Virus record (IMG/VR): IMGVR_UViG_3300033273_000374
Coordinates: 64,001 to 128,000 of that record
DNA from: a virus
Length of the DNA: 64,000 nucleotides
Direction: 5' to 3' (one strand)
Below the pieces are notes generated by a model, which saw only the letters and a program-made list of their open reading frames with translations, did no database searches and was not told the DNA's origin. The position numbers were made by a program, and so were the translations under genes. Positions 38,094 through 47,041 of the stretch are shown here, in pieces; the stretch's first letter is position 1, and every line of letters begins with the position of its first letter.

Positions 38094-39175
38094 TGCACAA
38101 CTCCAAAGCCACTCCAGCGTATACCATCCAAGCACACCCAACCAATTGGGTTGCCTTGTGTGGGTTTACTGTTGAGCACAATGTCTCCTTTCTTAGCGGC
38201 ATATCCAGGAACACTTGCACTTTCGCTGATGGTGCGTCCAAGTAGTTCTAGTTTGCTGATTGCCACACTACCATCACTGCGCACAGTAATACCCACTTTG
38301 TTGTTTGCTCCTATGTTGATGTCTTGTCGTCTACGTGTGCCAATGTACCCTTCTTGTGCTTTGTGTTTACCTATCACAACTTCAGTTTCTTGATCCCACA
38401 CTGTGAGTGCATCAGTAGGGTCCATGGTGTTGATACCAACCCTACGATTTCCTGGTGTAGTATACAGCACATCACTGAGCAGTGTTTCTCCACTAACTTC
38501 TAGTTCGTTGAAGTTTCCTGCTTTGGACTGTGATAGTTTTGTTTCTAATCTATTAATTTCTTCGTCATAACTACGTGGCACAGGAACACTAACCAATATG
38601 TCGTGTTTGATACTGTCGTATGTTTCTACATCAAGTTCCAAGTGCTTGACACTTAGATTGTTTACACTTATGCTGTCTGCAACCAGTTTATTTTCAACAA
38701 CAACATTATTATCAAGCACAGTCAGCTGAACATCTTTTGTAAAACTTTCAATACCGTCTATACGCAATTTGTCAACACCTTCAAGTCTGTTGATGTTGCA
38801 TCCTGTAAAATCTATTGCATCATGATTGATACTTGCTTGAGGAAATGTAAAACTTTTAACAAGTTGGTCTATGGTTTGTGTTAGTATTTTGTCTACTCTA
38901 TCACGCACATATTGTTGCATCTGTGGAGTATAACTGTTTACAGCCGCAGCACTGCGTTCTTCTAAACGTTTGCTGGCTGCATCGTTAATTGCAATAGCAT
39001 CAACTGCTTGACGTATCTGTGCATTGATATACTGTTGCAGACGAGGATCATCCATGCGCTGTTGCACCATGTTGCTTACAGCACCTGTGATATCATATGT
39101 TTCTAGTTCTGCTTGCAGTTGTTGTTGTATCAACTGCTCAATTTGTTCTTGAGCGGCTTCTCTTAGCCTATCCAT
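38090..39175 (-). CDS. Structural, fibre-like protein
   Basis: 361 residues. The N-terminal 120 residues are Gln-rich helix (coiled coil). A beta-rich middle uses terms seen in other phage fibres (NELEVSGETLLSDVLY; RRVGINTMDPTDALTVWD), and the end is SGFGVVQ. Probably a trimeric appendage protein. It lies downstream of a methyltransferase-like gene and upstream of the glycan genes. Confidence 0.75.
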   Translation of the reverse strand: MDRLREAAQEQIEQLIQQQLQAELETYDITGAVSNMVQQRMDDPRLQQYINAQIRQAVDAIAINDAASKRLEERSAAAVNSYTPQMQQYVRDRVDKILTQTIDQLVKSFTFPQASINHDAIDFTGCNINRLEGVDKLRIDGIESFTKDVQLTVLDNNVVVENKLVADSISVNNLSVKHLELDVETYDSIKHDILVSVPVPRSYDEEINRLETKLSQSKAGNFNELEVSGETLLSDVLYTTPGNRRVGINTMDPTDALTVWDQETEVVIGKHKAQEGYIGTRRRQDINIGANNKVGITVRSDGSVAISKLELLGRTISESASVPGYAAKKGDIVLNSKPTQGNPIGWVCLDGIRWSGFGVVQ

Positions 39176-39184
39176 TGATTTCTC

Positions 39185-39859
39185 CTAGAAGGAGATGTAA
39201 ACTATGTAGTCCTGATTCTTACTAAAGAGACTTTTGTACATCAACTTCTTTTCTACTTGAAAGTTTTTACTACCTAGGTCACTGGCAAACTTAGCCAGTT
39301 GCTTGAAATACATTGTACGTTTTGTCTGTTTGCTTACATGCACCAACTCATTGTCTTTGATTACGTGTGCTGTTTCTATCCACTGTTGTCTATCCTGTCC
39401 ATTCCACTGACGATGTTTTAATAGTATAGCATCACCATTTGAAATTTTCAACTGAAAAGGTTCATAAAATGTTCTTTGATTATAGGTCATGTTTTTGTAA
39501 TCTTTGATTGTGGTAAAGAAACCCATGCAGCAAAGTTTACTCAACATGGCCAACTTATCACGTTGCTCATCCTCTGTTTCGGCAACAGTTAGCCATTCGT
39601 CAGCAGCAATCACATAGTCAAAAGTTTCACCAGCAGCCAATAACTGTCCTGGATCACTTTCGCAGTCAACACAATCATAACCCAACTTGCGCAAGCCATG
39701 GCCCAAAAAATTTGTGCCTATGTTTAAAAACTTGCAATCTTTATCAAGTATCATAGTGCTTGGTCCAGCACTAAGAATTGTTTTGACTTTGACTTCGCTT
39801 GCTTCTGTCAATTGCTCAACATTGTCTACCATGCTGTAGACAAACTTATCAAAGTTCAT
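39185..39859 (-). CDS. SAM-methyltransferase-like protein
   Basis: 224 residues. CKFLNIGTNFLGHGLRKLG is a weak motif I, CVDCES a possible acidic strand and TFDYVIAADEWLT a motif IV-like strand. The GxGxG loop is degenerate, so activity is uncertain. The upstream region (39860-39969) carries the late promoter at 39899-39905. Confidence 0.6.
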   Translation of the reverse strand: MNFDKFVYSMVDNVEQLTEASEVKVKTILSAGPSTMILDKDCKFLNIGTNFLGHGLRKLGYDCVDCESDPGQLLAAGETFDYVIAADEWLTVAETEDEQRDKLAMLSKLCCMGFFTTIKDYKNMTYNQRTFYEPFQLKISNGDAILLKHRQWNGQDRQQWIETAHVIKDNELVHVSKQTKRTMYFKQLAKFASDLGSKNFQVEKKLMYKSLFSKNQDYIVYISF

Positions 39860-39898
39860 TCAATATTTTTCCAATTCGTATAGTAATATTCTTACACA

Positions 39899-39905
39899 TA
39901 TTTAT
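39899..39905 (-). promoter_or_regulatory. T4-type late promoter (ATAAATA)
   Basis: GATAAATA, 39 bp upstream of the ATG at 39859, in the divergent intergenic region. Confidence 0.6.
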
Positions 39906-39954
39906 CGTTATCTACAACTTATCATTCTAAATTTTATCCATCATTAAGTACGCA

Positions 39955-39962
39955 TATAAATA
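39955..39962 (+). promoter_or_regulatory. T4-type late promoter (TATAAATA)
   Basis: A perfect octamer that ends 7 bp before the ATG at 39970; the predicted start is one or two bases before the ATG. Confidence 0.7.
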
Positions 39963-39969
39963 TTCTACA

Positions 39970-41133
39970 ATGGATATTGAAACTTATCTCTCCTACAAAA
40001 TTTACAGCGAACACCTCAACAATAGAAGTCTAATACTAGATTTCCCTTCAGTTCAAAAAGACGGAACACAAACAGGACACAAGCCACACAACAATGGAGA
40101 ATCTGGCCCGGGTTTTTGGAGTGTACCGTATGTATATGGAAGATACAAACACACAACTATTACCGACAAATATTTTGCCACACAAGATTATAACAACTGG
40201 ATAAGTGTACAAAACAAAAAAATTTTTTTAAATCACAGTTACGAACCTGTTGACTATGTAAATGACCAGTTCTTCTGGAATCCAGATTTTATTAAACCAA
40301 AAGATCTATTTTGTAATGCAAATGAAGATACTAACGATCGGATATTTTTACTACACAGTGAAAAAAACAGCAAAGATGTTGAAATTGCTATAGAAAATGT
40401 TTCATCTAGTTTGCAAATAACACCTGTGCATTGGTGTGCAAATGGTTATGTGTGTGCAGAACATTGGTACAAAAACTTTGGTATAGATATGTTTGCAGAC
40501 TGGCGTAGGCCTATAAAACACAAGTATGTGTGTATGGCACGTCAGTTTAATTCAGCAAAAAAATACAGACTTGAATTTTTAAATATGATCGATACCACAA
40601 AAGGCTGTTATAGTTTGCTAGAACGTTGTCTAGAAACAGGCATGACACCCAATGATGTTTTACCCAGCAACACTGTTTCTCCTTACAGTTTTGACGATCA
40701 CGGCAACGACAGTGCCTACATTGAAATGCGATTTGAAACACCTGTTAACACAAGTTTTTTGCATGTGGTTATGGAGAGTGTGTTTGATTGTACCAAACAA
40801 TATCTCACAGAAAAAATATTTAAACCAATAGTGCTGCAACAACCGTTTGTGTTAGTTGGACCTGCACATAATCTTGAATATCTACGTGAGTATGGGTTTC
40901 AAACTTTTGACCAATGGTGGGACGAAAGTTATGATACTATAGAAGATCCGCAAGAAAGATTGCATGCTTGTGCTAAAATTGTAAATAACATTGCTAACAT
41001 GGACACAGCAGATCTATATGAACTGCGTGAAAAAATGAGTAGTGTGCTAGAACACAACAGACGTCATTTCTACACACAGTTTGGTGACATTGTTTGGAAA
41101 GAACTAGGCTCTAACCTTTCTGCTGTTCTTTAA
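39970..41133 (+). CDS. Glycosyltransferase-like protein (GT10-like C-terminus)
   Basis: 387 residues. The C-terminal SFLHVVMESVFDCTKQYLTE followed by KIFKPIVLQQPFVLVGP resembles the donor-binding motif of fucosyltransferase-like GT10 enzymes. The N-terminal half has no clear motif. It would add a sugar to a phage or host glycan. It has no Shine-Dalgarno site but starts next to a late promoter. The 3' end overlaps the convergent small gene by 23 bp. Confidence 0.7.
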   Translation: MDIETYLSYKIYSEHLNNRSLILDFPSVQKDGTQTGHKPHNNGESGPGFWSVPYVYGRYKHTTITDKYFATQDYNNWISVQNKKIFLNHSYEPVDYVNDQFFWNPDFIKPKDLFCNANEDTNDRIFLLHSEKNSKDVEIAIENVSSSLQITPVHWCANGYVCAEHWYKNFGIDMFADWRRPIKHKYVCMARQFNSAKKYRLEFLNMIDTTKGCYSLLERCLETGMTPNDVLPSNTVSPYSFDDHGNDSAYIEMRFETPVNTSFLHVVMESVFDCTKQYLTEKIFKPIVLQQPFVLVGPAHNLEYLREYGFQTFDQWWDESYDTIEDPQERLHACAKIVNNIANMDTADLYELREKMSSVLEHNRRHFYTQFGDIVWKELGSNLSAVL

Positions 41134-41287
41134 CTGTTTTCTTAGCAATACGATATGCAATCCGTGCTGCATTGCGTAGTGCGCCACGATACTCTGTGCT
41201 AGGACGACCTTTATCTGTAGGTGACTTGTAATAACGATCCATAAAGTCACTGATCTTGTTAAAATTCTTTGCAGGTCCTTGATACAT
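41111..41287 (-). CDS. Small basic protein, 58 aa
   Basis: ATG 41287 (MYQGPAKNFNKISDFMDRYY) to TAG 41111. Basic; ends RIAYRIAKKTVKEQQKG. No family recognised. It overlaps the end of the convergent glycosyltransferase gene and lies 2 bp downstream of the next minus-strand stop. Confidence 0.65.
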   Translation of the reverse strand: MYQGPAKNFNKISDFMDRYYKSPTDKGRPSTEYRGALRNAARIAYRIAKKTVKEQQKG

Positions 41288-41289
41288 GT

Positions 41290-41646
41290 TTAGTCCTTTT
41301 CTATGTAACCAGTCCAGTTGTCTGGCAGTTTTTGTTTTTTGAATTGTTGCGCTCTTGCATACAAGTCTATATAGAAACTTTCTAGTTCACCTCCCCAACG
41401 ATTGCGGCAGTGTTCTATCATTTGTTCTACAAACGCAAAGTTACGCTTGTGATAATTTTCTATAATTTTATTGTGATTGTTACGCCAATGATCCAACTGT
41501 GTTAACTCTTCCAGCGGAATGCTTTTGGCATCTAACATACAATAACTGGGTATTTCCATACCATTGATAACAAGAGTATCAAGTTTCAGCATTATGTACT
41601 GATCCTTGAAAGCTTCGTATTGTTCTTCGCCTAATATTATATTCAT
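41290..41646 (-). CDS. Hypothetical protein, 118 aa
   Basis: Soluble and helical, rich in Tyr, Trp and His (HWRNNHNKIIENYHKRNFAF). No family recognised. The -10 box of its promoter (41653-41658) is six bases from the ATG, predicting a leaderless mRNA. Confidence 0.7.
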   Translation of the reverse strand: MNIILGEEQYEAFKDQYIMLKLDTLVINGMEIPSYCMLDAKSIPLEELTQLDHWRNNHNKIIENYHKRNFAFVEQMIEHCRNRWGGELESFYIDLYARAQQFKKQKLPDNWTGYIEKD

Positions 41647-41652
41647 AGTGCT

Positions 41653-41682
41653 ATTATATATACACTTTAACGCATGGTCAAT
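41653..41682 (-). promoter_or_regulatory. Sigma70-like promoter with consensus -10
   Basis: -35 TTGACC at 41682-41677, -10 TATAAT at 41658-41653, spacer 18 bp. The ATG at 41646 is at the expected start point. Confidence 0.7.
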
Positions 41683-41689
41683 ATAAATA
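41682..41689 (+). promoter_or_regulatory. T4-type late promoter (TATAAATA)
   Basis: A perfect octamer 22 bp upstream of the 30-residue membrane protein, with GAGGGG as ribosome site. It shares bases with the divergent early promoter. Confidence 0.75.
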
Positions 41690-41711
41690 CACTATTGAGG
41701 GGACAAAATAA

Positions 41712-41804
41712 ATGAGTTGCATTCATCGTGTGAATATGATGGGAGCATTTTTGGTAGGCACTGTATTGGGAACAATGCTTGGTGCGATCTTTTGCGCACT
41801 ATAA
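41712..41804 (+). CDS. 30-residue membrane microprotein
   Basis: ATG 41712 to TAA 41802-41804. A short charged start (MSCIHRVNMM) leads into one transmembrane helix with glycine zipper (GAFLVGTVLGTMLGAIF). The perfect late promoter and good Shine-Dalgarno site argue that this small ORF is real. It heads a run of small membrane proteins. Confidence 0.65.
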   Translation: MSCIHRVNMMGAFLVGTVLGTMLGAIFCAL

Positions 41805-41816
41805 TATTATAATAGC

Positions 41817-41823
41817 ATAAATA
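41817..41823 (+). promoter_or_regulatory. T4-type late promoter (ATAAATA)
   Basis: CATAAATAG, 20 bp before the ATG at 41844, followed by the purine-rich ribosome site GAGAGAG. Confidence 0.6.
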
Positions 41824-41843
41824 GCTACGAAGAGAGAGAATCG

Positions 41844-42122
41844 ATGGACTTTTTGACTCTAGTAGCAGAGGTAGGCTTCCCAATTGCTGGCGCAATAGCA
41901 GCTGGTATATTTGTGTTTATCACACTAAAGTTTATCCTCGCAGGCGTTACAGACAGCGTAAACACACTTAAAAATATTATTGCACAACTAGATAATAGGG
42001 TGCAAACAATGAACAATGACTTGGTTAAGATTGATACTTTGCTAAGTTATGTGCTTAATGTTCGTCCAAACATTGATCGCATTGCAGCCAATGAAGGCAA
42101 GGAAGATGCAAGGAGAGATTAA
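41844..42122 (+). CDS. Membrane protein with coiled coil (paralogue A)
   Basis: 92 residues: one transmembrane segment (VGFPIAGAIAAGIFVFITLKF), then an amphipathic helix (TLKNIIAQLDNRVQTMNNDL). It shares this plan and the GFPI motif with the gene at 42387. I recall similar small proteins in marine T4-like phages. A role in lysis timing or virion-membrane contact is possible. Confidence 0.7.
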   Translation: MDFLTLVAEVGFPIAGAIAAGIFVFITLKFILAGVTDSVNTLKNIIAQLDNRVQTMNNDLVKIDTLLSYVLNVRPNIDRIAANEGKEDARRD

Positions 42123-42328
42123 TGAGTGGTCTTAAATCATGGATAGATTACACTATACAACAAGATCCAAATGGTGATTTAACTGTGGTGCCTGATACAA
42201 ACTGGCCCACTGAATTGTTAGATAAAAAGTTATTTGAAGTTGGAGACATTTTTGTAGTCAACGAAACTGGCAAACTTGTTAAGATGGACAAATTAACAAA
42301 ATGGTTTATTAAAGGACAGTGGAAATGA
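42122..42328 (+). CDS. Hypothetical protein, 68 aa
   Basis: Soluble (WIDYTIQQDPNGDLTVVPDT; ending WFIKGQWK). Not recognised. Its ATG overlaps the stop of the preceding gene, so the two are co-translated. Confidence 0.65.
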   Translation: MSGLKSWIDYTIQQDPNGDLTVVPDTNWPTELLDKKLFEVGDIFVVNETGKLVKMDKLTKWFIKGQWK

Positions 42329-42386
42329 AACGAGTCAAAAAAAGTTAGTAAGTTCGAGTAGATAATGTTGAGAGAGGGGCAACGAC

Positions 42387-42722
42387 GTGGAATTGGATAT
42401 CGTAGGAGCGATTAAGGACTATGGATTTCCTATTGTAGCAGCAATGGGAATGGGCTATTTTATTTTCTTCATATGGAAATGGGTAACTGAAACAATTGAT
42501 CCTGTTATAGGTGCGACAATGATGACACTGATTAAGTTGGTTGATCGTGTTCGCATGCTTGACAATGACTTAATCAGACTAAATCAAAAACTTGCAATGG
42601 TACTAGAGTACAAGGAAGAAATTTCTCAAAAACATCCCGAACTGGCTGAGAGTTTAGATAAAGTTCTCAAAGAAAATAGAACACACAGTTCTAGTTTTGA
42701 CAGCACAGGAGCAAACAAATGA
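42387..42722 (+). CDS. Membrane protein with coiled coil (paralogue B), GTG start
   Basis: 111 residues from GTG 42387, preceded by GAGAGGGG. YGFPIVAAMGMGYFIFFIWK is the membrane segment and LIKLVDRVRMLDNDLIRLNQ the helix; both align with paralogue A at 41844. A longer charged tail follows. Function unknown. Confidence 0.7.
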   Translation: MELDIVGAIKDYGFPIVAAMGMGYFIFFIWKWVTETIDPVIGATMMTLIKLVDRVRMLDNDLIRLNQKLAMVLEYKEEISQKHPELAESLDKVLKENRTHSSSFDSTGANK

Positions 42723-42880
42723 GTAATTTTACCAGTTGGCTTGACCAACAAAACTCAGCTACACAAGCATATTTTAGACAACATCCTGTATGGAGCAACG
42801 AACACATGTATTTTGGGATTAGTTGTGGTTTTGTATGTGGTGTACTTGTAACTTGGTTACTGATGTCTATTTTGAAGTAG
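42719..42880 (+). CDS. Small membrane protein, 53 aa
   Basis: ATG 42719 overlaps the upstream stop as ATGA. Polar N-terminal half (WLDQQNSATQAYFRQHPVW) and one C-terminal transmembrane helix (ISCGFVCGVLVTWLLMSIL). The 3' end overlaps the convergent cyclase gene by 14 bp. Function unknown. Confidence 0.65.
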   Translation: MSNFTSWLDQQNSATQAYFRQHPVWSNEHMYFGISCGFVCGVLVTWLLMSILK

Positions 42881-44879
42881 CGTGGTATACGCCTGACCAA
42901 TCTGCAGGTTTTCCAGCACTCATACGCTCAGTCATTTTGTCATAATACTCAGACATACTAGGTGCTGCTGACTTGTATTTTTCTACGTCACGGAACACTA
43001 CATCCCATTTGCCTGCATAATAGTTTTTGAGGAATTCCTTGTGCTGCTTGGTTTCTTTGTGCAGTGTGTAAATGCGCAGAGGAAGTTCTTTACCTTTAAC
43101 GGCAATATTATCTAACTCCCACCAATCAAAATCATCACTGGTCGCAGCAACAGTGTCTGGTCCTGCGATCATTAGCACACCATAACTTTTTGTTTGTGAT
43201 TCTAATCGTGCTGCTACACTAACTGGATCTCCCAAACAGTCATAGCCCATTTTACGGTCACTGCCAATGTTGCCCACAAGTATTAGTCCTGTGTTTATAC
43301 CTGCACCCATTCCAACCGGAGGCTTGCCGTCCTGTGCTAGTTCAAGATTAAATTGTTCAACTGCATCCAGCATGTCTTTGATTGTGCGCACACCATCATA
43401 GGCATGACGCTCATTGTCTAAAGGTGCACCGTGTATGTGCATACTAGCATCACCAATAAACTTGATAAGTGTGCCATTGTTATCAAGCACAGGGTTGGCA
43501 ATAGCAGTCATATAGCGATTCATTACAGTTGTAAATCCTTCAACGTCTGCACCATAACTTTCGCCAAGTCCTGTGAAGTTGCGCATGTCAGTCATTACAC
43601 AAGTGAGCATTTTTTCTTCGCCGCCCAGTCGTATTAGGCTTGGATCTTTTTGCAGTTGTTCAACCACTGTTGGATTTACATATGTTCCAAACTGCTTTTT
43701 GATCTGTTGCTTTTGGAAAAACTCTAATACAAATCTGTTGAACACTGCATGGAAGCCTGTGAGCACAGTTGTAACAAGTGGCATAGTGCCATCAATCAAA
43801 AACAGTTTGGTTGTCCAAGCATAGTAAGGTGCATATATTACACCTCCTGCAAACACAAGTATTGCGCCGCCTACAAACCAATATGGTGTAAAACGTGCAA
43901 GAATGACCAATAACAATCCTAGTATGCCTGTTGCTGCTAGTTCAGCGATGTTGCCCCACCATGGACGTGTGATTTGATCACCGTCTATCATAGTTTGCAG
44001 TGTGATTGCTGTTGGAATAAAACTAAACTTTTCACCTACAGGTGTTGCAACCAGTGTGGTTGTGCCTGCTGCAGTGGGTGCAATTATGACTGTGCGTCCA
44101 GCAAACGAACTAAAGTCATCATTGGCAGCACTGATTGTTTCAAAGTCTTTGTTGTAACGTAACCATATTCTAGTAAATGGATCTGTGTTAACAATAGGAT
44201 ATCCAGGTATGCGGATCTTTTCAACACCTGCTGGAGAACTTTTGATTTGATAACTTGGTGCACCTGTTGCAACACGAATAACTTCTACAGCCAATGAAGG
44301 ATATGTTTCTTCACCAATACGCATTATAAGAGGAACACGACGCACAACACCATCAATTTCAGATGCAGTGTTGGCAACACCAACACCTGGTGCGTTCAAC
44401 CCTAACAGTGGAATAGGACCTAACATACCATCCCATTCGTATAGGAAAGGCAATGGGTCACCTATTTTAGCAACACCACGTGGTACACCATTACGGTTTA
44501 TGTCTGTGCTGCCTGTTTGTGCAATAACAATTGCATTATCAACCAGTGCTTCTGCAAGTGCTTGGTCACCACCCAATCTATCTTCTTCACTCATTATAAC
44601 TGGTAGCACAATAACGCCTGCACCCTGTTCGCGCAACTTCCAAATTATGTCTGCCAGTTGACTACGATTCCAAGGCCATTGGCCATACTTTTCTATTGCT
44701 GCTTCGTCTATAGCAACAACGCCAATGTCTTTGCTTGTTTGTGGAGTATCTGTTTGTTGTAGTAAATCAAACTGTTTGAGTCTGAGTGTTTCTACTACTG
44801 TGCTGTCTTGATAGTGTACAAACAGTAGCAGCAACGCTGTGATTGCTGCTACTGTCCAGTGTGTGATTACTTTAAACAT
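42867..44879 (-). CDS. CHASE2-domain adenylate cyclase
   Basis: 670 residues. It would make cAMP from ATP in the host cytoplasm in response to a periplasmic signal. An N-terminal helix (about 10-24), a CHASE2 sensor (about 30-305) and three helices (about 312-385) precede a class III cyclase (about 422-610). Metal Asp431 (TDMRNFT) and Asp477 (KFIGDA) and both adenine-specifying residues, Lys473 and Asp547 (YDCLG), are present. Arg558 is kept, but the transition-state Asn is Ser554 (DPVSVAARLE). It is the last gene of the curli-like operon. Confidence 0.92.
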   Translation of the reverse strand: MFKVITHWTVAAITALLLLFVHYQDSTVVETLRLKQFDLLQQTDTPQTSKDIGVVAIDEAAIEKYGQWPWNRSQLADIIWKLREQGAGVIVLPVIMSEEDRLGGDQALAEALVDNAIVIAQTGSTDINRNGVPRGVAKIGDPLPFLYEWDGMLGPIPLLGLNAPGVGVANTASEIDGVVRRVPLIMRIGEETYPSLAVEVIRVATGAPSYQIKSSPAGVEKIRIPGYPIVNTDPFTRIWLRYNKDFETISAANDDFSSFAGRTVIIAPTAAGTTTLVATPVGEKFSFIPTAITLQTMIDGDQITRPWWGNIAELAATGILGLLLVILARFTPYWFVGGAILVFAGGVIYAPYYAWTTKLFLIDGTMPLVTTVLTGFHAVFNRFVLEFFQKQQIKKQFGTYVNPTVVEQLQKDPSLIRLGGEEKMLTCVMTDMRNFTGLGESYGADVEGFTTVMNRYMTAIANPVLDNNGTLIKFIGDASMHIHGAPLDNERHAYDGVRTIKDMLDAVEQFNLELAQDGKPPVGMGAGINTGLILVGNIGSDRKMGYDCLGDPVSVAARLESQTKSYGVLMIAGPDTVAATSDDFDWWELDNIAVKGKELPLRIYTLHKETKQHKEFLKNYYAGKWDVVFRDVEKYKSAAPSMSEYYDKMTERMSAGKPADWSGVYHATSK

Positions 44880-44889
44880 ACACTATTTA

Positions 44890-46914
44890 CTAGAATTTGA
44901 TGTTAATCCCTGCTGTAATTGAATTGCTTGAACCAAGATCAGTTTGTATTCTTGAAGCATTGACACCAATTGTACTACCATTATCCATAACAGTCTTGTT
45001 AATACCAACTGATGCTTCTGTTGTTCCATCTGTGTGATATAAACCAGTTATATCAACTAAATCAAATAGATTTGCAGTTGCACCAAATGTACCATAGTTG
45101 TACATGTCAGTATCGCCTGCAACAGTTCTTGCACTTTGTATTGATCCTGTTTCTGCGTATCCATCTAGTTTGGTGCGTCCTACTGTATACCCAACAATCG
45201 GTTGTATGATATAACCTTTTGCTTTGAACTGTAGGTTTACACTTGAATCTGTGCCACTGGTTGCTGCACTGTTATTGAAGTCACCAATGGTTCTAAGTGA
45301 TGTATAATCAGTCATAGCGTGAGTTGCTTTTAGAACAATATCAGCATTTGGAAAACTTTTACCAACCTTTAATTGTCCTGCACGAGTTGTTGCACTAGCA
45401 CGATCAGCACCATTTTTAATTTTGGTTTCAACTGCTGCAAAACCTGCACCAATGATAATACCACTTTCAGTTACTTTGGTTCCGCCTGCGGTAAAACCTT
45501 TACTGTCACCTTTCATGCCATTGTCAAACTTGTTCTTTTTACCAATAGCAGTAACACCATTAAAGTCAAGTCCTTTGATAGTGGCACTTACACTATCTTG
45601 CGCAGTTGCAATCTGATCAATGCGTCCTGTAAATGAACCAGGATCAGTTACAGTTGTTACGCTGTCATTGCGAACTACAGTCGTGCTTGTGCTTTCGCCA
45701 TCTGTAACAGTTTCACTACCATCACTATATGTTGTAGTTGTGCGATCAAAACTTGTAGTTGTTACATTAACTGGTGTTGTAACAGTTGTAGTTTTTTCTC
45801 TAGCAATAGTTTGTATAGCACCTGCTTCACTTGCTTCGTGGTGTGTAATGCTTGCTGTTAGTACAGGAAGTGTAGTACTTGTTGCTTCACTAGTGCTAGT
45901 AATAGTTTCTGTAGTTGTGCTAACAACTGTAGGTGTTGTACTACCAGTTGCACCACTTTCTGCTGCATCAGTAGCACTACCAACGTCCGACACTGTTCCC
46001 CAACTGTCTGTGGTTGTAGTGTCACCGCCACCAGCGCCGCCGTCAACAGCATCTTCTGCTGCATCAAATGCGCTTGGACCAAAAATGTATGCGTAACTTG
46101 CTGTTAGGATATCACCTGAGCTAACGCCTGTCCATGTCCAACTAATACCAATAGTATCGTCGCCGTTGCCGTATAATACATTGTTACCATCTGCGTCTGT
46201 ATAGTTTGTTCCGTTGTATGCATCAGCATCTGTTTCCCAACCATTGATACCTGCTGTTACGTTTGTATCTGTTGTGTAGATACCAAGTGCATAGCGGCTT
46301 TCAGTTGCTTCACTAAATGCAAGGTTTGTGCTTGGAATAACACCGTAGCCTAGCACGTTATCTGTGCTAGAACTGTCGCCAGGCATACCTTGGCTGTCTG
46401 GGTCAATGAACTTACCAAAACTTACACTGTCTGCATCTACACTCATTGTTATTGAACTTGTAACATCAATAAATGGCGTATTGTCTGCAAGACTGTAACT
46501 ATTGGTGATATCAAAAACACTTGATACTCCACCGGTCCAACTTAGTGTGTCAGTACCATCTGTAAGTCCATTACCATCGCCTGTAATACCTGTACTACCT
46601 GTGTTGTTGTTTGTGTAGTTAGTACCATCTACCTTAACACTAAAACCATCAAATGGTGATCCTGGTGTTAGATAGTCATAACTTGAATTAAATGTTCCTG
46701 TTCCATTTGGATCAAAAAGTAGTCCTGGGCTTGTGTTGCCCCCGGAACCAAATGTTCCCGTGTTACCGTTCACACCTGCTTTGACCCATTCGTTTTCAAG
46801 CACACCCATACCTGTTGCGGTTGTGCTCATACTACTAGTATCAGCCAACGATACGGTGGTCAGGCTGGTACTAGCAAGTAACGTCGCTAAAAGCGACACT
46901 TGCATGATTTTCAT
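44890..46914 (-). CDS. Putative outer-membrane beta-barrel surface protein
   Basis: 674 residues from ATG 46914, with a signal peptide (VSLLATLLASTSLTTVSLA). Residues 30-290 are Gly/Asn/Asp/Thr-rich beta sequence, then a Thr/Ser-rich linker (about 300-420). The C-terminal 230 residues alternate polar and hydrophobic residues and end in NIKF, the terminal-Phe signature of outer-membrane barrels. The plan resembles an autotransporter. It lies between a curlin-like gene and the cyclase (10-bp gap). Confidence 0.7.
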   Translation of the reverse strand: MKIMQVSLLATLLASTSLTTVSLADTSSMSTTATGMGVLENEWVKAGVNGNTGTFGSGGNTSPGLLFDPNGTGTFNSSYDYLTPGSPFDGFSVKVDGTNYTNNNTGSTGITGDGNGLTDGTDTLSWTGGVSSVFDITNSYSLADNTPFIDVTSSITMSVDADSVSFGKFIDPDSQGMPGDSSSTDNVLGYGVIPSTNLAFSEATESRYALGIYTTDTNVTAGINGWETDADAYNGTNYTDADGNNVLYGNGDDTIGISWTWTGVSSGDILTASYAYIFGPSAFDAAEDAVDGGAGGGDTTTTDSWGTVSDVGSATDAAESGATGSTTPTVVSTTTETITSTSEATSTTLPVLTASITHHEASEAGAIQTIAREKTTTVTTPVNVTTTSFDRTTTTYSDGSETVTDGESTSTTVVRNDSVTTVTDPGSFTGRIDQIATAQDSVSATIKGLDFNGVTAIGKKNKFDNGMKGDSKGFTAGGTKVTESGIIIGAGFAAVETKIKNGADRASATTRAGQLKVGKSFPNADIVLKATHAMTDYTSLRTIGDFNNSAATSGTDSSVNLQFKAKGYIIQPIVGYTVGRTKLDGYAETGSIQSARTVAGDTDMYNYGTFGATANLFDLVDITGLYHTDGTTEASVGINKTVMDNGSTIGVNASRIQTDLGSSNSITAGINIKF

Positions 46915-47041
46915 GTTCAATCTCTCTCTTCTTCCCTATCTCAGAGTGATTGAAAAAAAAACTATTTTATTTTTTAAGAGGTTATAAATTGAATGTTGGT
47001 ATGTTCCAGGATACGTCGCCTCTTATGCTTCGACTGTGTAT

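Noticed and set aside
45620-46096. Plus-strand ORF of 158 codons in the surface-protein gene
   Set aside because: Val/Ser-rich antisense reading of the Thr/Ser-rich linker.
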